Shown here: one piece after another, positions 54,689 to 63,466 of the stretch | Position numbering within the stretch: position 1 is the first letter of the stretch | How the letters are laid out: every line of letters begins with the position of its first letter | The notes under the pieces: model-generated | What the model saw: the letters and a program-made list of their open reading frames with translations, nothing else | What the model was told of the DNA's origin: nothing | Databases searched by the model: none | Program-made: the position numbers and the translations under genes | Source: Bacteroidales bacterium | GTDB lineage: Bacteria; Bacteroidota; Bacteroidia; Bacteroidales; UBA932 | DNA: 64,000 nucleotides | NCBI GenBank assembly: GCA_022653675.1 | Contig: JALCST010000004.1 | Location: 62,001-126,000 of the forward strand | Reading direction: 5' to 3'

Positions 54689-57085
54689 ATGGGCCATATG
54701 AAATCGCCGTTGTGCAAATTCTGGTTTCTAATAATATTGATGCTTGTTCCTGTCGTTTTGCAGGCTCAAAACAGCATTCTTGTCATCAGTTCATATAATC
54801 CAGAATCGTATAATACTACGAACTGCATCACATCGTTCATAGACGAATTTTCCAGAGTGGGGGGCGATGCCCGGATCTCCATAGAAAATATGAATTGCAT
54901 GAGTTTTTCCCAAGCGGGAGAATGGACGGACAAACTAAATTCCATTTTTTCCAAGTATTCTGGAAATCCCCCTTCCCTTATCATTCTGCTTGGCCAGGAA
55001 GCTTGGTGTTCATACCTTTCCATGAGCGGACATTTGTTGGCAGACGTACCGGTGTTTTGCGGCATGGCCAGCTGCAACATAATTAACCTTTCCAAAGATA
55101 TCCTCAAAGAGGAGTCTGAAACCCGAAATTACCGTTCTTTGGACGTATTCAGGGATTTCGGAGAGACGAATCTTTCCGGGGGATACCTTTATTATTATGA
55201 TTTCGATGAGAATATAAGGATGATAAGGCAGTTCTATCCTAAAATCCGTCATATAGCCTTTCTTACCGATAATACGTGCGGGGGTGTCTCTTTGCAGGCT
55301 TACGTGCGCAAATCGATAGACATTTATCCCGATCTCGACCTGATTCCTCTCGACGGAAGTGTCATGACCGTAAACGATATCATGCAAAAGATCTCGGAAC
55401 TTCCGGAGGATTGCGTCATATTACTCGGTACATGGAAAATAGATTGCAGCGACTCTTTCTTTATGGGCAGTTCCATACAGTTGATCCTAAACAATACCAT
55501 GCTTCCGGTTTTCTCCCTTACTGCTACAGGGATGGGTTATGGCGCGATCGGAAGCTACTCCCCGTATTACCATAATTTGGGGAAGGGACTCGCAAGCCAG
55601 GCCGACAAGTTTTTTTCGGACTTGAAAAAGGGAAAGGCTTATAACGGCAAGGCACAGATAGTAGGAAACGTATATACTTTCGATGCCAATCAGATCGAAA
55701 CCCGGCATCTGAACAAGTCCCTAATCCCCAAAAATGTTGTCCTGGTAAACAAGGCCCCTTCGTTTTTCCGGCAATATAGGAATTATATATTCATAGGTAT
55801 TCTCATAGCCGTCCTGTTGATAGCGATAATTGTGACGGTAATGGTATTTCTCTTCAAGACGAACAGATTGAAATCCAACCTTGAAAAAACCGTGGAGGAA
55901 TTGAAGGCTGCAAAACTGGAAATGGAAAACGCTGATGCCATGAAGTCGGCCTTTCTTGCAAATATGAGCCATGAGATCCGTACACCACTAAATGCCATAG
56001 TCGGTTTCTCAAGGGTTTTGGCGAATCCTGCTTCGACTACGGAAGAGAAGAATGAGAGCATATCGATAATCGAAAGCAACAATTCGCTTCTTCTGCACCT
56101 AATAGATGATATACTCGATCTTTCAAGAATAGAATCCGGAAATGTGCAGTTGAATTATTCCGATGTCGACATAGGTAACATGTTGCGTAAACTTGGCGAT
56201 ACTTTTTCAATTAAGGAAAAAAATCCGAGCGTACAGGTGGTCCAGGAACACAAATGGGAAGATTTTGGCCTGGTGAGGAGCGATGAGGGAAGACTTACGC
56301 AAGTTATGGATAATCTTTTGTCCAATGCCATGAGATTCACTACCAAAGGTGTTATAAGATTTGGCTGTACGAAGGAAAACGAAATGTTATGTTTTTACGT
56401 TTCTGATACCGGATGCGGCATTCCTTTGGACAAGATCGATACGATATTCGACCGTTATGTGAAGCTGGACAGGTTTTCGCAAGGTACCGGACTCGGATTG
56501 GCCATATCAAAGAGTTTGGTCAGCAAGCTTGGCGGAAGGATATGGGTCGATTCCGAGGTCGGGAAAGGCTCCACTTTCAGATTTACCATTCCATATGTTC
56601 AGTCAGCGGGAAAAGCAAAAGTCTATGATGGAGTAAAAAAGGATAATGGGGGACAGGTTGAGGAAAATACAGGGGATGAGATCCAATGTAAAGCAGTCCC
56701 TAATGGAGGAAAAAGGCCTTTGATCCTGATCGCAGAGGATAACGAGAGCAATTACATATTGTTTGAAACTATTCTTCGCAAGGATTACGATGTGATCCAC
56801 GCTGAAAACGGCAAGGAAGCGCTGGAGTTTTTCTTGAAACGGAATCCGGATCTTATCATCATGGATATAAAAATGCCAGTTATGGACGGATATGAAGCAG
56901 CGGCTGAAATAAGAAAGCATTCGTCTACAATTCCCATAATTGCAGCGACTGCATTCGCCTTTTCTGAAGACGAAAAACATATACGCATGAGTGGTTTCAC
57001 AGATTATATTTCGAAACCTATCCGCAACCGGCTTTTCCTCGAGAAGATTGCTGCTAACCTGGCTTCCTCCCGTCATGGGAAGTGA
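54689..57085 (+). CDS. Hybrid two-component sensor histidine kinase with periplasmic binding-protein-like sensor
   Basis: A 798-aa membrane receptor. A signal segment (FWFLIILMLVPVVLQ) leads into a periplasmic region of about 340 residues resembling an ABC substrate-binding fold (SILVISSYNPESYNTTNCIT, IILLGQEAW, CVILLGTWKI, AQIVGNVYTF). One membrane helix follows at about 367-390, then a coiled coil, HisKA (MSHEIRTPLNAIVGFSRV, about residue 426), HATPase (DNLLSNAMRFTTKG, SDTGCGIP, GTGLGLAIS) and a C-terminal receiver (LILIAEDNESNYIL; Asp in IIMDIKMPVMDGYEA, about residue 725). No DNA-binding domain is fused, so a separate effector is needed. Start at 54689; a second in-frame ATG at 54698 is equally possible. 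Confidence 0.92.
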   Translation: MGHMKSPLCKFWFLIILMLVPVVLQAQNSILVISSYNPESYNTTNCITSFIDEFSRVGGDARISIENMNCMSFSQAGEWTDKLNSIFSKYSGNPPSLIILLGQEAWCSYLSMSGHLLADVPVFCGMASCNIINLSKDILKEESETRNYRSLDVFRDFGETNLSGGYLYYYDFDENIRMIRQFYPKIRHIAFLTDNTCGGVSLQAYVRKSIDIYPDLDLIPLDGSVMTVNDIMQKISELPEDCVILLGTWKIDCSDSFFMGSSIQLILNNTMLPVFSLTATGMGYGAIGSYSPYYHNLGKGLASQADKFFSDLKKGKAYNGKAQIVGNVYTFDANQIETRHLNKSLIPKNVVLVNKAPSFFRQYRNYIFIGILIAVLLIAIIVTVMVFLFKTNRLKSNLEKTVEELKAAKLEMENADAMKSAFLANMSHEIRTPLNAIVGFSRVLANPASTTEEKNESISIIESNNSLLLHLIDDILDLSRIESGNVQLNYSDVDIGNMLRKLGDTFSIKEKNPSVQVVQEHKWEDFGLVRSDEGRLTQVMDNLLSNAMRFTTKGVIRFGCTKENEMLCFYVSDTGCGIPLDKIDTIFDRYVKLDRFSQGTGLGLAISKSLVSKLGGRIWVDSEVGKGSTFRFTIPYVQSAGKAKVYDGVKKDNGGQVEENTGDEIQCKAVPNGGKRPLILIAEDNESNYILFETILRKDYDVIHAENGKEALEFFLKRNPDLIIMDIKMPVMDGYEAAAEIRKHSSTIPIIAATAFAFSEDEKHIRMSGFTDYISKPIRNRLFLEKIAANLASSRHGK

Positions 57086-57112
57086 TTCCTTCGTTCTTTC
57101 AGTACGGAAAAA

Positions 57113-57664
57113 TCAGAGATTCACGCTCTCCTGTAGTGTGGGCCAGATTTTGTCTTTTTCAGACAGGATCGGGTCACCGCCCGTTCCCGGCCAATCGACG
57201 GCTATGTCCGGATCATTCCAGATCAGTCCTCCTTCCGCTTCGGGAGCATAGTAATTGTCGCACTTGTAGGTAAAAATGGTATTGTCCTCAAGAACCAGAT
57301 AACCGTGGGCGAAGTGACGGGGAATGAAAAACATCAACTTGTTTTTACCTGACAGTATAACCGAAACGTATTTCCCGAATGTGGGAGATCCCTTTCTGAG
57401 ATCCACGGCCACATCCATGACCGCTCCTTTTATGACTCTTACCAGCTTTGCCTGGGCGAATTCCCCCTTCTGGAAATGAAGTCCCCTCAGTACACCTTTC
57501 GATGCCGACATTGCCTGGTTGTCCTGAACGAAATCGACGTGGCGCCCTGCGGCCAGGTCAAATTCGCGTTGGGAAAAGCATTCGAAAAAATAACCCCGCT
57601 TGTCGCCGAACACTTTCGGCTCCATTACCTTGACTCCTTCGATGTCAGTTTTTCTGAAGATCAT
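57113..57664 (-). CDS. rfbC: dTDP-4-dehydrorhamnose 3,5-epimerase
   Basis: Third enzyme of dTDP-L-rhamnose synthesis. The 183-aa cupin has the typical FRKTDIEGVKVMEPKVFGD start, catalytic His in GVLRGLHFQ (about residue 60), and IPRHFAHGYLVLEDNTIFTY (about residue 117). It is the last gene of an rfbD-acyltransferase-rfbC operon, 3 nt after the acyltransferase stop. rfbA and rfbB are not in this window. Confidence 0.95.
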   Translation of the reverse strand: MIFRKTDIEGVKVMEPKVFGDKRGYFFECFSQREFDLAAGRHVDFVQDNQAMSASKGVLRGLHFQKGEFAQAKLVRVIKGAVMDVAVDLRKGSPTFGKYVSVILSGKNKLMFFIPRHFAHGYLVLEDNTIFTYKCDNYYAPEAEGGLIWNDPDIAVDWPGTGGDPILSEKDKIWPTLQESVNL

Positions 57665-57667
57665 AAG

Positions 57668-58789
57668 TCAGGCTATGGAAGTTATGTAGCAGCGCCTTTT
57701 GCGGATCATTTTCTTTTCGAACGGAGCCCACTGCGCCTGGATCTTGAAATTGTCTTCAAGTTCAGGTCCCGTATAACATTTGGTCATGTGGTGTTTTTGG
57801 GCTCCGGTGAAGCCCTGCACCATTATTATGGAATTGACTCCAAGGTTCTGGTATTCAGGTAGGACCCCGATTTCATAGAAGTCCAAGGCTTTCGCATGCT
57901 TGAGATCCCATGCTATCTGGAGGGCGCCGAAAGGGAAAAGATGGCCTTTGCAGGCACGTAGTGCGCGTGAAATGTTTGGCGCCATGAATCCGTATCCGAT
58001 AGGTTCGTGGTCCTTGTTGAACACGAGTTCTACGAAGTCGGGATCGCCTATCATCAGAAGCGTCTTGGAATAGTCCTCAAGCTGCTTGTCTTCGAGAGGA
58101 ACGGCTCCGAATATAGGTTCGAAGGCGGCATTCATGATTTTCAAGGCAGGTTTTATCCATGGCTTGATCTGCTTTATGTTGGTAAAACGTTCGGTTTTGT
58201 AGCCGTAGCGTTCCTTCGCCTTTTCGGCAACGGATAATATCCTTGGGTCGAGCTTTTCCGGAATAGTGATTTCGTACTCGAACCAGTCGGCTTTTTTTAC
58301 CAGGCCGAGCCTTTCATAATGGTTAATATAATAAGGATAGTTGTAAGGGGTAACATAAAGATCCATCTGGTCGAATCCTTCATACAGCAGTCCCTGTTTG
58401 TCGAGGTCCGAAAATCCTATGGGGCCCATCATTTCGTTCATGCCAAGTTCGAGCGCCCATTTTTTAACCGCATCGTATAAGGCAGAGGACACTTCGTAAT
58501 CGTCGATAAAGTCAAAGCGCGTGAAACGCATCTGTTTTGCATCAGTTTTCTTGTTGTAGGCGCGGTTCCATACACCCGCAATCCTTCCAACAATCTTTCC
58601 GTCCCTTTCCGCAAGAAACATCTTGCAGTCACAATAGGCGAATGCACCGTTTTTTTTCGGATCAAACTCTTCTTCCTCGTCTGAAATTAGAGTCGGAACA
58701 TAATACTTGTTCTTTTTGAAAATTTTGTTCTGAAATTCGAAGAACTTCTTTTTGTCCTGTTTGGAAGAGATTTCTCTAACTGTCAGCAT
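57668..58789 (-). CDS. GNAT-like acyltransferase, function unknown
   Basis: A 373-aa cytoplasmic protein of a large GNAT-related family (similar in layout to E. coli YghO). Notable stretches are FFEFQNKIFKKNKYYVPTLI, FLAERDGKIVGRIAGVWNRA (the acetyl-CoA-like strand), MGPIGFSDLDKQGLLYEGFD and IGVLPEYQNLGVNSIIMVQG, which is a GNAT motif A-like segment (QxxGxxS). Its place between rfbD and rfbC, only 3 nt from rfbC, suggests a role in envelope polysaccharide or lipid modification, but the substrate is unknown. Confidence 0.8.
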   Translation of the reverse strand: MLTVREISSKQDKKKFFEFQNKIFKKNKYYVPTLISDEEEEFDPKKNGAFAYCDCKMFLAERDGKIVGRIAGVWNRAYNKKTDAKQMRFTRFDFIDDYEVSSALYDAVKKWALELGMNEMMGPIGFSDLDKQGLLYEGFDQMDLYVTPYNYPYYINHYERLGLVKKADWFEYEITIPEKLDPRILSVAEKAKERYGYKTERFTNIKQIKPWIKPALKIMNAAFEPIFGAVPLEDKQLEDYSKTLLMIGDPDFVELVFNKDHEPIGYGFMAPNISRALRACKGHLFPFGALQIAWDLKHAKALDFYEIGVLPEYQNLGVNSIIMVQGFTGAQKHHMTKCYTGPELEDNFKIQAQWAPFEKKMIRKRRCYITSIA

Positions 58790-58837
58790 ATGAATATGAT
58801 TTAGGTTTTAATTATGTAAAAGTACTGTTTTTTCTTT

Positions 58838-59704
58838 TTACTGGAACATTTTTTTTAGCGAAAGGTTCCACCAAGGAGTTTCAACTCCGAATGTGTCTCG
58901 AATAAGAGTCTTGTCCAGAACGGAATAGGCCGGACGTGCAGTTTTGCTTCCATATTCCTCGGTGGAAACGGGAATGACTTTACACTTGCTGCCGCTGTAA
59001 TTCATTATTTCGGCAGCGAAGTCGCTCCAACAACAGACCCCTTCGTCAGTATAATGGAAAATGTCGCATCTGCGTTCCCCGATTTTCGGTATGATTTTGA
59101 GAATCGCTTCTGCCAAATCGCGCGCAAACGTAGGGGACCCGAATTGGTCGTTTACTACCCGTATTTCTTCCTTTTCCGCTCCCAGCCTTGCCATCGTCCT
59201 GACAAAGTTTTTCCCATAAGGGGAATAAAGCCAAGAAGTACGTATTATTATCCCTTTGCATCCAGTCCTTCGCAGGGCTATTTCGCATTTGCGCTTGCTT
59301 TCGCCGTAGACGGAAAGGGGACGGCATCTGTCGTTCTCCCTGTATGCGCCTCTCTTTCTGCGGCCGTCGAATACGTAATCCGAAGATATTTGTATGAGTG
59401 AAGCATCGTTGGCCTTTGCTGCGAGAGCCAGATTCTTAGGCCCTTCCACATTTATAAGGAAACATCTGTCGCGGTCCGTCTCGGCCCTGTCCACGTCAGT
59501 GTATGCTGCGCAATTCACTATCGTGCCGATTCCGTTCTCCTCCACGAACTTCGCTACCTCATCCCCTTTGCAGATGTTTAGACGTCCAACCCCTTCGATT
59601 CCATCAGATACATCGGTGAAAACGAATAGGTTGCTATTGCCGGACAAGTTACGTAGCTCGGTGCCCAATTGTCCGCACGCTCCTGTGACAAGTATTTTTT
59701 TCAT
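58838..59704 (-). CDS. rfbD: dTDP-4-dehydrorhamnose reductase
   Basis: Final enzyme of dTDP-L-rhamnose synthesis. The 288-aa short-chain dehydrogenase-like protein has the NAD(P) motif ILVTGACGQLGTELR, NCAAYTDVDRAE, SSDYVFDG, and the active-site YxxxK in SVYGESKRKCE (about residue 132). The ATG at 59704 matches the family start. Its promoter is the left half of the palindrome at 59721-59738; the DUF4290 gene is divergent. Confidence 0.94.
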   Translation of the reverse strand: MKKILVTGACGQLGTELRNLSGNSNLFVFTDVSDGIEGVGRLNICKGDEVAKFVEENGIGTIVNCAAYTDVDRAETDRDRCFLINVEGPKNLALAAKANDASLIQISSDYVFDGRRKRGAYRENDRCRPLSVYGESKRKCEIALRRTGCKGIIIRTSWLYSPYGKNFVRTMARLGAEKEEIRVVNDQFGSPTFARDLAEAILKIIPKIGERRCDIFHYTDEGVCCWSDFAAEIMNYSGSKCKVIPVSTEEYGSKTARPAYSVLDKTLIRDTFGVETPWWNLSLKKMFQ

Positions 59705-59720
59705 AAGGTCATTCTTTTGG

Positions 59721-59738
59721 CAAAGATAATTATCTTTG
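59721..59738. promoter_or_regulatory. Palindromic bidirectional -7 elements (rfbD / DUF4290)
   Basis: CAAAGATAATTATCTTTG is a perfect 18-bp palindrome that contains a minus-strand TATCTTTG (59728-59721) for rfbD and a plus-strand TATCTTTG (59731-59738) for the DUF4290 gene. Flanking TTTTG (59715-59719) and CAAAA (59741-59745) extend the symmetry imperfectly. Confidence 0.6.
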
Positions 59739-59756
59739 TGCAAAAATAGCGTCATT

Positions 59757-60440
59757 ATGGAAGACAAGACCGTGTCCAAGGATTTGGAAAAAGATTACAA
59801 CACGCAGCGGGAGAAACTGATTATGCCCGAATATGGCAGGAATGTTCAGAAGATGATAGAATATGTGAAGGGGATTCCGGATAAGCAGAAACGGGACGAA
59901 CAGATACGCACAGTAGTTCAGGTCATGTCCATATTGAATCCCCAGTTGAAGGACGTCAACGATTACAGGCATAAATTGTGGGACCATGTCCAGGTTATCG
60001 CCGGTTTCGATCTGGATATTGATGCGCCATATCCTATTCCCGACGAGGACAAGTATAATATCAAGCCGGAGCCAATCCCGATGCGTTCTTCCCCTATAAA
60101 GGAAGCTTGTTATGGAAGGAACATACAGAATATGATAGATGTGATAGCCTCCAAGAAGGAAGATGACGACCTTAAAAAGGAACTTATCCGCACCCTGGGG
60201 ATCTATATGCGCCAGCAATATCTTATCTGGAACAAGGATTCGGTCTCCGAAGAGACGATTTTCGCGGATATGGAGCGTCTTTCCGGAGGCAGGTTAAAGG
60301 TCCCTTCCGATATACATCTCGGCGAGATACGTGGCGATGCGTCCCAATACATGCGTCCAGGCATAGGCAATATGGGACAGGGTAATCCGAACGGCAACAG
60401 AAAGAATTACAAGAAAAATAAGAAGTGGAAGAAAAATTAA
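59757..60440 (+). CDS. DUF4290 domain-containing protein
   Basis: A 227-aa cytoplasmic protein of the DUF4290 family, with the conserved segments LIMPEYGRNVQKMIEYVKGI, KLWDHVQVIAGFDLDIDAPY and YGRNIQNMIDVIA. The tail is basic and Asn/Gly-rich (NPNGNRKNYKKNKKWKKN), a nucleic-acid-binding-like composition. Function is unknown. Its 3' end overlaps ftsK by 16 nt, so both genes and the LolA-like gene probably form one operon. Confidence 0.88.
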   Translation: MEDKTVSKDLEKDYNTQREKLIMPEYGRNVQKMIEYVKGIPDKQKRDEQIRTVVQVMSILNPQLKDVNDYRHKLWDHVQVIAGFDLDIDAPYPIPDEDKYNIKPEPIPMRSSPIKEACYGRNIQNMIDVIASKKEDDDLKKELIRTLGIYMRQQYLIWNKDSVSEETIFADMERLSGGRLKVPSDIHLGEIRGDASQYMRPGIGNMGQGNPNGNRKNYKKNKKWKKN

Positions 60441-62740
60441 GGGAGAGCAATCCGACGAGAGTCCTTCTCGGGCTCTTTTTCGGGATTCTCACTATTTTTA
60501 CCCTTGTCACCCTCGTTTCCTATATGTTCACGTGGGCCGATGACCAAAGCCTTTTGGCCGAAGGAAAGGCTTTACTCGGTGATTCCGAACTATTCGCACG
60601 TAACGGAGGAGGCAAGATTGGCTATTTGTATGCCAACTTTCTTGTCACAAGGCTGTTCGGTTTCGGAGCATTCGTTTTGCCTTTCCTATTTCTCGCCGTC
60701 ACGATTTACTGTCTACGCCTAAGGAAAATCAATATTTGGAGTCTCGTTTTGGTGACCGTATATGGAGCTGTCTCATGCTCCCTTCTGTGTTCTTTCATTT
60801 TCAGTTTCACTTCGTTTGCCAACATGTTCGGCAGCGGTGCCGGAGGCGCGTATGGCGAAGTGGCCGTAAAGTGGCTTGTCTCTATGATAGGGAGAACGGG
60901 GACGGGATGTGTCATAGCATTCCTGTTTTTCGGATGGCTCGTCATGCTTAACCCCAAGATCGCAAGATTGGCTTCCAGTCCATGTGCCATACCGGCTCAA
61001 AAGGAAGAAAATGTAGAAAAACCTAGTCGTAGGGAGCTGAGGCGGCGCAGGAAGAAAGAGAACGAAAACCGTAACCGCGAAGAAGAAGAGGATAAAACAG
61101 CCGGGAACGAAGACGAGAAACCTTCGCCCGTTGAACCGGCAAGCAAATCCGGGGAAGATGGGGTTGATTTCGTAGTTAATAACGGTGAGGAGGCTTTCCT
61201 GGCGGGGATGTCCGAAGACGAGAAGACCAGACTGTTCGATCCGACCAAGACTTTGTCTAGATACAAGAATCCTCCCCTTTCGCTTCTGAACGACTACAAG
61301 GATAAATGGTATGAAGTCTCCTCCGAGGAGCTTCAGAATAACAAGTCCAAGATCGTAAACGCTCTGGCAAATTACAAGATAGAGGTAAAGAAAATTTCCG
61401 CCGATGTGGGACCTACCGTTACCCTCTATAAGATAATTCCTAGGGAGGGTACGAGAATACGCCAGATAAGAAGCCTTGACGAAGATCTTGCGATGTCGCT
61501 GGGGGCTAAGGGCGTGCGTGTCGTTACCCTGGAGGACTCCGTGGGAATAGAGGTGGCCAATGCCATGTCGAGCATAGTTGCATTGAAAGCCGTGTTGGGT
61601 TCTCAGAAGTTCAGGGATGCGTCTAAGAAGATGGAGCTTCCGATCGCATTGGGTCTTACAGTCACGAAGGAGCCTTTCTTCTTCGACCTTGCAAAGATGC
61701 CTCACCTGTTGGTTGCCGGTGCTACTGGAATGGGCAAGTCGGTAGGGTTGAATTCCATAATAACTTCCATAATCTACACCAAGCATCCTTCCGAAGTGAA
61801 ATTCGTAATGGTCGATCCCAAGAAAGTGGAACTCGCGCAGTACAACAGGATCGAGAACGATTTTCTCGCCAAAATGCCTGATTCCGATCAAGCCATAATA
61901 ACCGATGTGGATAATGTCGTCCGGACCCTCAAATCGCTTTGCGTTGAGATGGATGCAAGGTATGATTTGCTGATGGATGCCGGGGTCCGCAAGATTTCCG
62001 AATACAACGAGAAATTCCTGAGACGGAAGTTGAACCCCCAGAAAGGACACAGGTATATGCCTTATATAATCGTTATCGTCGACGAGTTCGCAGACCTGCT
62101 GATGACTGCAGGCCGGGAAGTCGAGGAGCCGATTTGCCGTTTGGCGCAAAAGGCGCGTGCGATCGGTATCCATCTAGTCATAGCTACGCAAAGGCCGACC
62201 ACGGATATAATTACGGGTACCATAAAGGCTAATTTCAACTCACGTATAGCATTCAGGGTGATGTCCTCCGTGGATTCGAAGACCATAATCGACCAAAGTG
62301 GTGCCAACCGTCTCATAGGAAGGGGTGACATGTTGATCATGGGAACCGGGATAGAATTGACCCGTGTGCAATGCGCCTTCATAGATACCGACGAAATAGA
62401 CAGGGTTACGGATTATATAAGCAAGCAACAGCAGTATTCAGAGCCTTACCTTCTTCCTGAATATGTGGATGAAAACGACAACTCCGGCGGCCTGGGGACG
62501 ACGGATCTCAGGAAAAGGGACGAGCTGTTCGCCGATGCGGCCAAACTTGTCGTAATGAACCAACAGGGTTCCACTTCTTTGATCCAGCGTAAGATGATGC
62601 TCGGATATAATCGTGCGGGCAGAATAATGGACCAGCTCGAGGCTGCAGGTATCGTAGGTCCCATGCAGGGTAGCAAGGCGCGTCAGGTTCTGGTCACAGA
62701 TCTCGACTCTTTGGACCGCATTTTGCAGAACCTTAATTAA
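60425..62740 (+). CDS. ftsK: DNA translocase FtsK/SpoIIIE
   Basis: Pumps chromosome ends across the septum and activates dif recombination. The 771-aa protein has four N-terminal membrane helices (within residues 15-170), a charged linker (about 195-260; EEEEDKTAGNEDEKPSPVEP), the alpha/beta motor with Walker A VAGATGMGKSVGLNS (about residue 437) and Walker B IIVIVDEFADLLM (about residue 550), and the C-terminal gamma winged helix (QRKMMLGYNRAGRIMDQLEA) that reads KOPS-type sequences. The start overlaps the DUF4290 gene. The LolA-like gene follows 15 nt later. Confidence 0.96.
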   Translation: MEEKLRESNPTRVLLGLFFGILTIFTLVTLVSYMFTWADDQSLLAEGKALLGDSELFARNGGGKIGYLYANFLVTRLFGFGAFVLPFLFLAVTIYCLRLRKINIWSLVLVTVYGAVSCSLLCSFIFSFTSFANMFGSGAGGAYGEVAVKWLVSMIGRTGTGCVIAFLFFGWLVMLNPKIARLASSPCAIPAQKEENVEKPSRRELRRRRKKENENRNREEEEDKTAGNEDEKPSPVEPASKSGEDGVDFVVNNGEEAFLAGMSEDEKTRLFDPTKTLSRYKNPPLSLLNDYKDKWYEVSSEELQNNKSKIVNALANYKIEVKKISADVGPTVTLYKIIPREGTRIRQIRSLDEDLAMSLGAKGVRVVTLEDSVGIEVANAMSSIVALKAVLGSQKFRDASKKMELPIALGLTVTKEPFFFDLAKMPHLLVAGATGMGKSVGLNSIITSIIYTKHPSEVKFVMVDPKKVELAQYNRIENDFLAKMPDSDQAIITDVDNVVRTLKSLCVEMDARYDLLMDAGVRKISEYNEKFLRRKLNPQKGHRYMPYIIVIVDEFADLLMTAGREVEEPICRLAQKARAIGIHLVIATQRPTTDIITGTIKANFNSRIAFRVMSSVDSKTIIDQSGANRLIGRGDMLIMGTGIELTRVQCAFIDTDEIDRVTDYISKQQQYSEPYLLPEYVDENDNSGGLGTTDLRKRDELFADAAKLVVMNQQGSTSLIQRKMMLGYNRAGRIMDQLEAAGIVGPMQGSKARQVLVTDLDSLDRILQNLN

Positions 62741-62755
62741 AAAGGTTGAGCATTT

Positions 62756-63283
62756 ATGAACAAGAAGTTATTAATGTCGGCGCTTTTGGCATTGACCTTT
62801 CAGGCGATGTCTTTTACTGCATCCGCACAGGCTACACCGCAGGAACTGCTCGGACTGTTAGGGTCGATGGGGGCTGCAAGGGTCGAATATTCCTATACCC
62901 AATTGTCATCATCAGGCCCTTCAGTTCAAATGACAGGTCATTGCGATATACAGGAAAACATGTGGAAGGTTTCCAATTCCGACGGCTCGGAATTCTACTG
63001 CGACGGACAAAGCTTGTGGTACAAATATCCTGGGGAGGTGACTGTTTACAACGTAGATTCGAATTCGGACGATCCCATGCGCAATATAAAGTCTTTCATA
63101 TTGAAAAGCACTTTGACGCGTAATGCGACCGGTAACATCGTGCTTACGAAAGACAGGGAAGGAGGGAATATAATCACCCTCGAGATAACCGGCATGAAGA
63201 AAATTCCGCTGAAAGAGAAATCCTACTATGTTTTCGATACTTCCGAGCTCGGTGACGACTATTACATCACCGATTTAAGATAA
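62756..63283 (+). CDS. LolA-like outer membrane lipoprotein carrier protein
   Basis: A 175-aa periplasmic protein: signal peptide (LLMSALLALTFQAMSFTASA) followed by a LolA/LolB-like half barrel with YSYTQLSSSGPSVQMTGHCD, NMWKVSNSDGSEFYCDGQSL and LWYKYPGEVTVYNVD. It is shorter than the E. coli protein but sits after ftsK, the usual position of lolA in many bacteria. It is expected to carry lipoproteins to the outer membrane, relevant to the many lipoproteins in this window. A strong hairpin follows the stop. Confidence 0.82.
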   Translation: MNKKLLMSALLALTFQAMSFTASAQATPQELLGLLGSMGAARVEYSYTQLSSSGPSVQMTGHCDIQENMWKVSNSDGSEFYCDGQSLWYKYPGEVTVYNVDSNSDDPMRNIKSFILKSTLTRNATGNIVLTKDREGGNIITLEITGMKKIPLKEKSYYVFDTSELGDDYYITDLR

Positions 63284-63284
63284 A

Positions 63285-63319
63285 ACGAAAGCCGCGGTTC
63301 TCGCAACCGCGGCTTTCGT
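63285..63319 (+). terminator. Hairpin terminator after the ftsK-lolA operon
   Basis: ACGAAAGCCGCGGTT and AACCGCGGCTTTCGT form a perfect 15-bp stem with a CTCGC loop immediately after the lolA-like stop codon. There is no strong T tract after it on the plus strand, so termination strength is uncertain. Confidence 0.7.
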
Positions 63320-63466
63320 AAGAATCAAGTTCTACTATTATTCTACTATTATGAGAGGATTTCTCGCTTTCCTCGAGGACAAAGGTAGGAAAGCATAATT
63401 TCTAGTCTGTTGACATTTTGTATTATTTTATGTCTATTTTGTGCAGAATAGTTCAATAAATAGAGT
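63320..63466. other. Intergenic region with a short tandem repeat
   Basis: Between the hairpin and the convergent rRNA methyltransferase gene. The 11-bp unit TTCTACTATTA occurs twice in tandem (63330-63351). Nothing else supportable is seen here. Confidence 0.4.

Noticed and set aside
60773-62173. 466-aa open frame on the minus strand
   Set aside because: Fully antisense to ftsK; the translation lacks domains and is His/Arg/Cys-rich as expected for a complementary-strand shadow.
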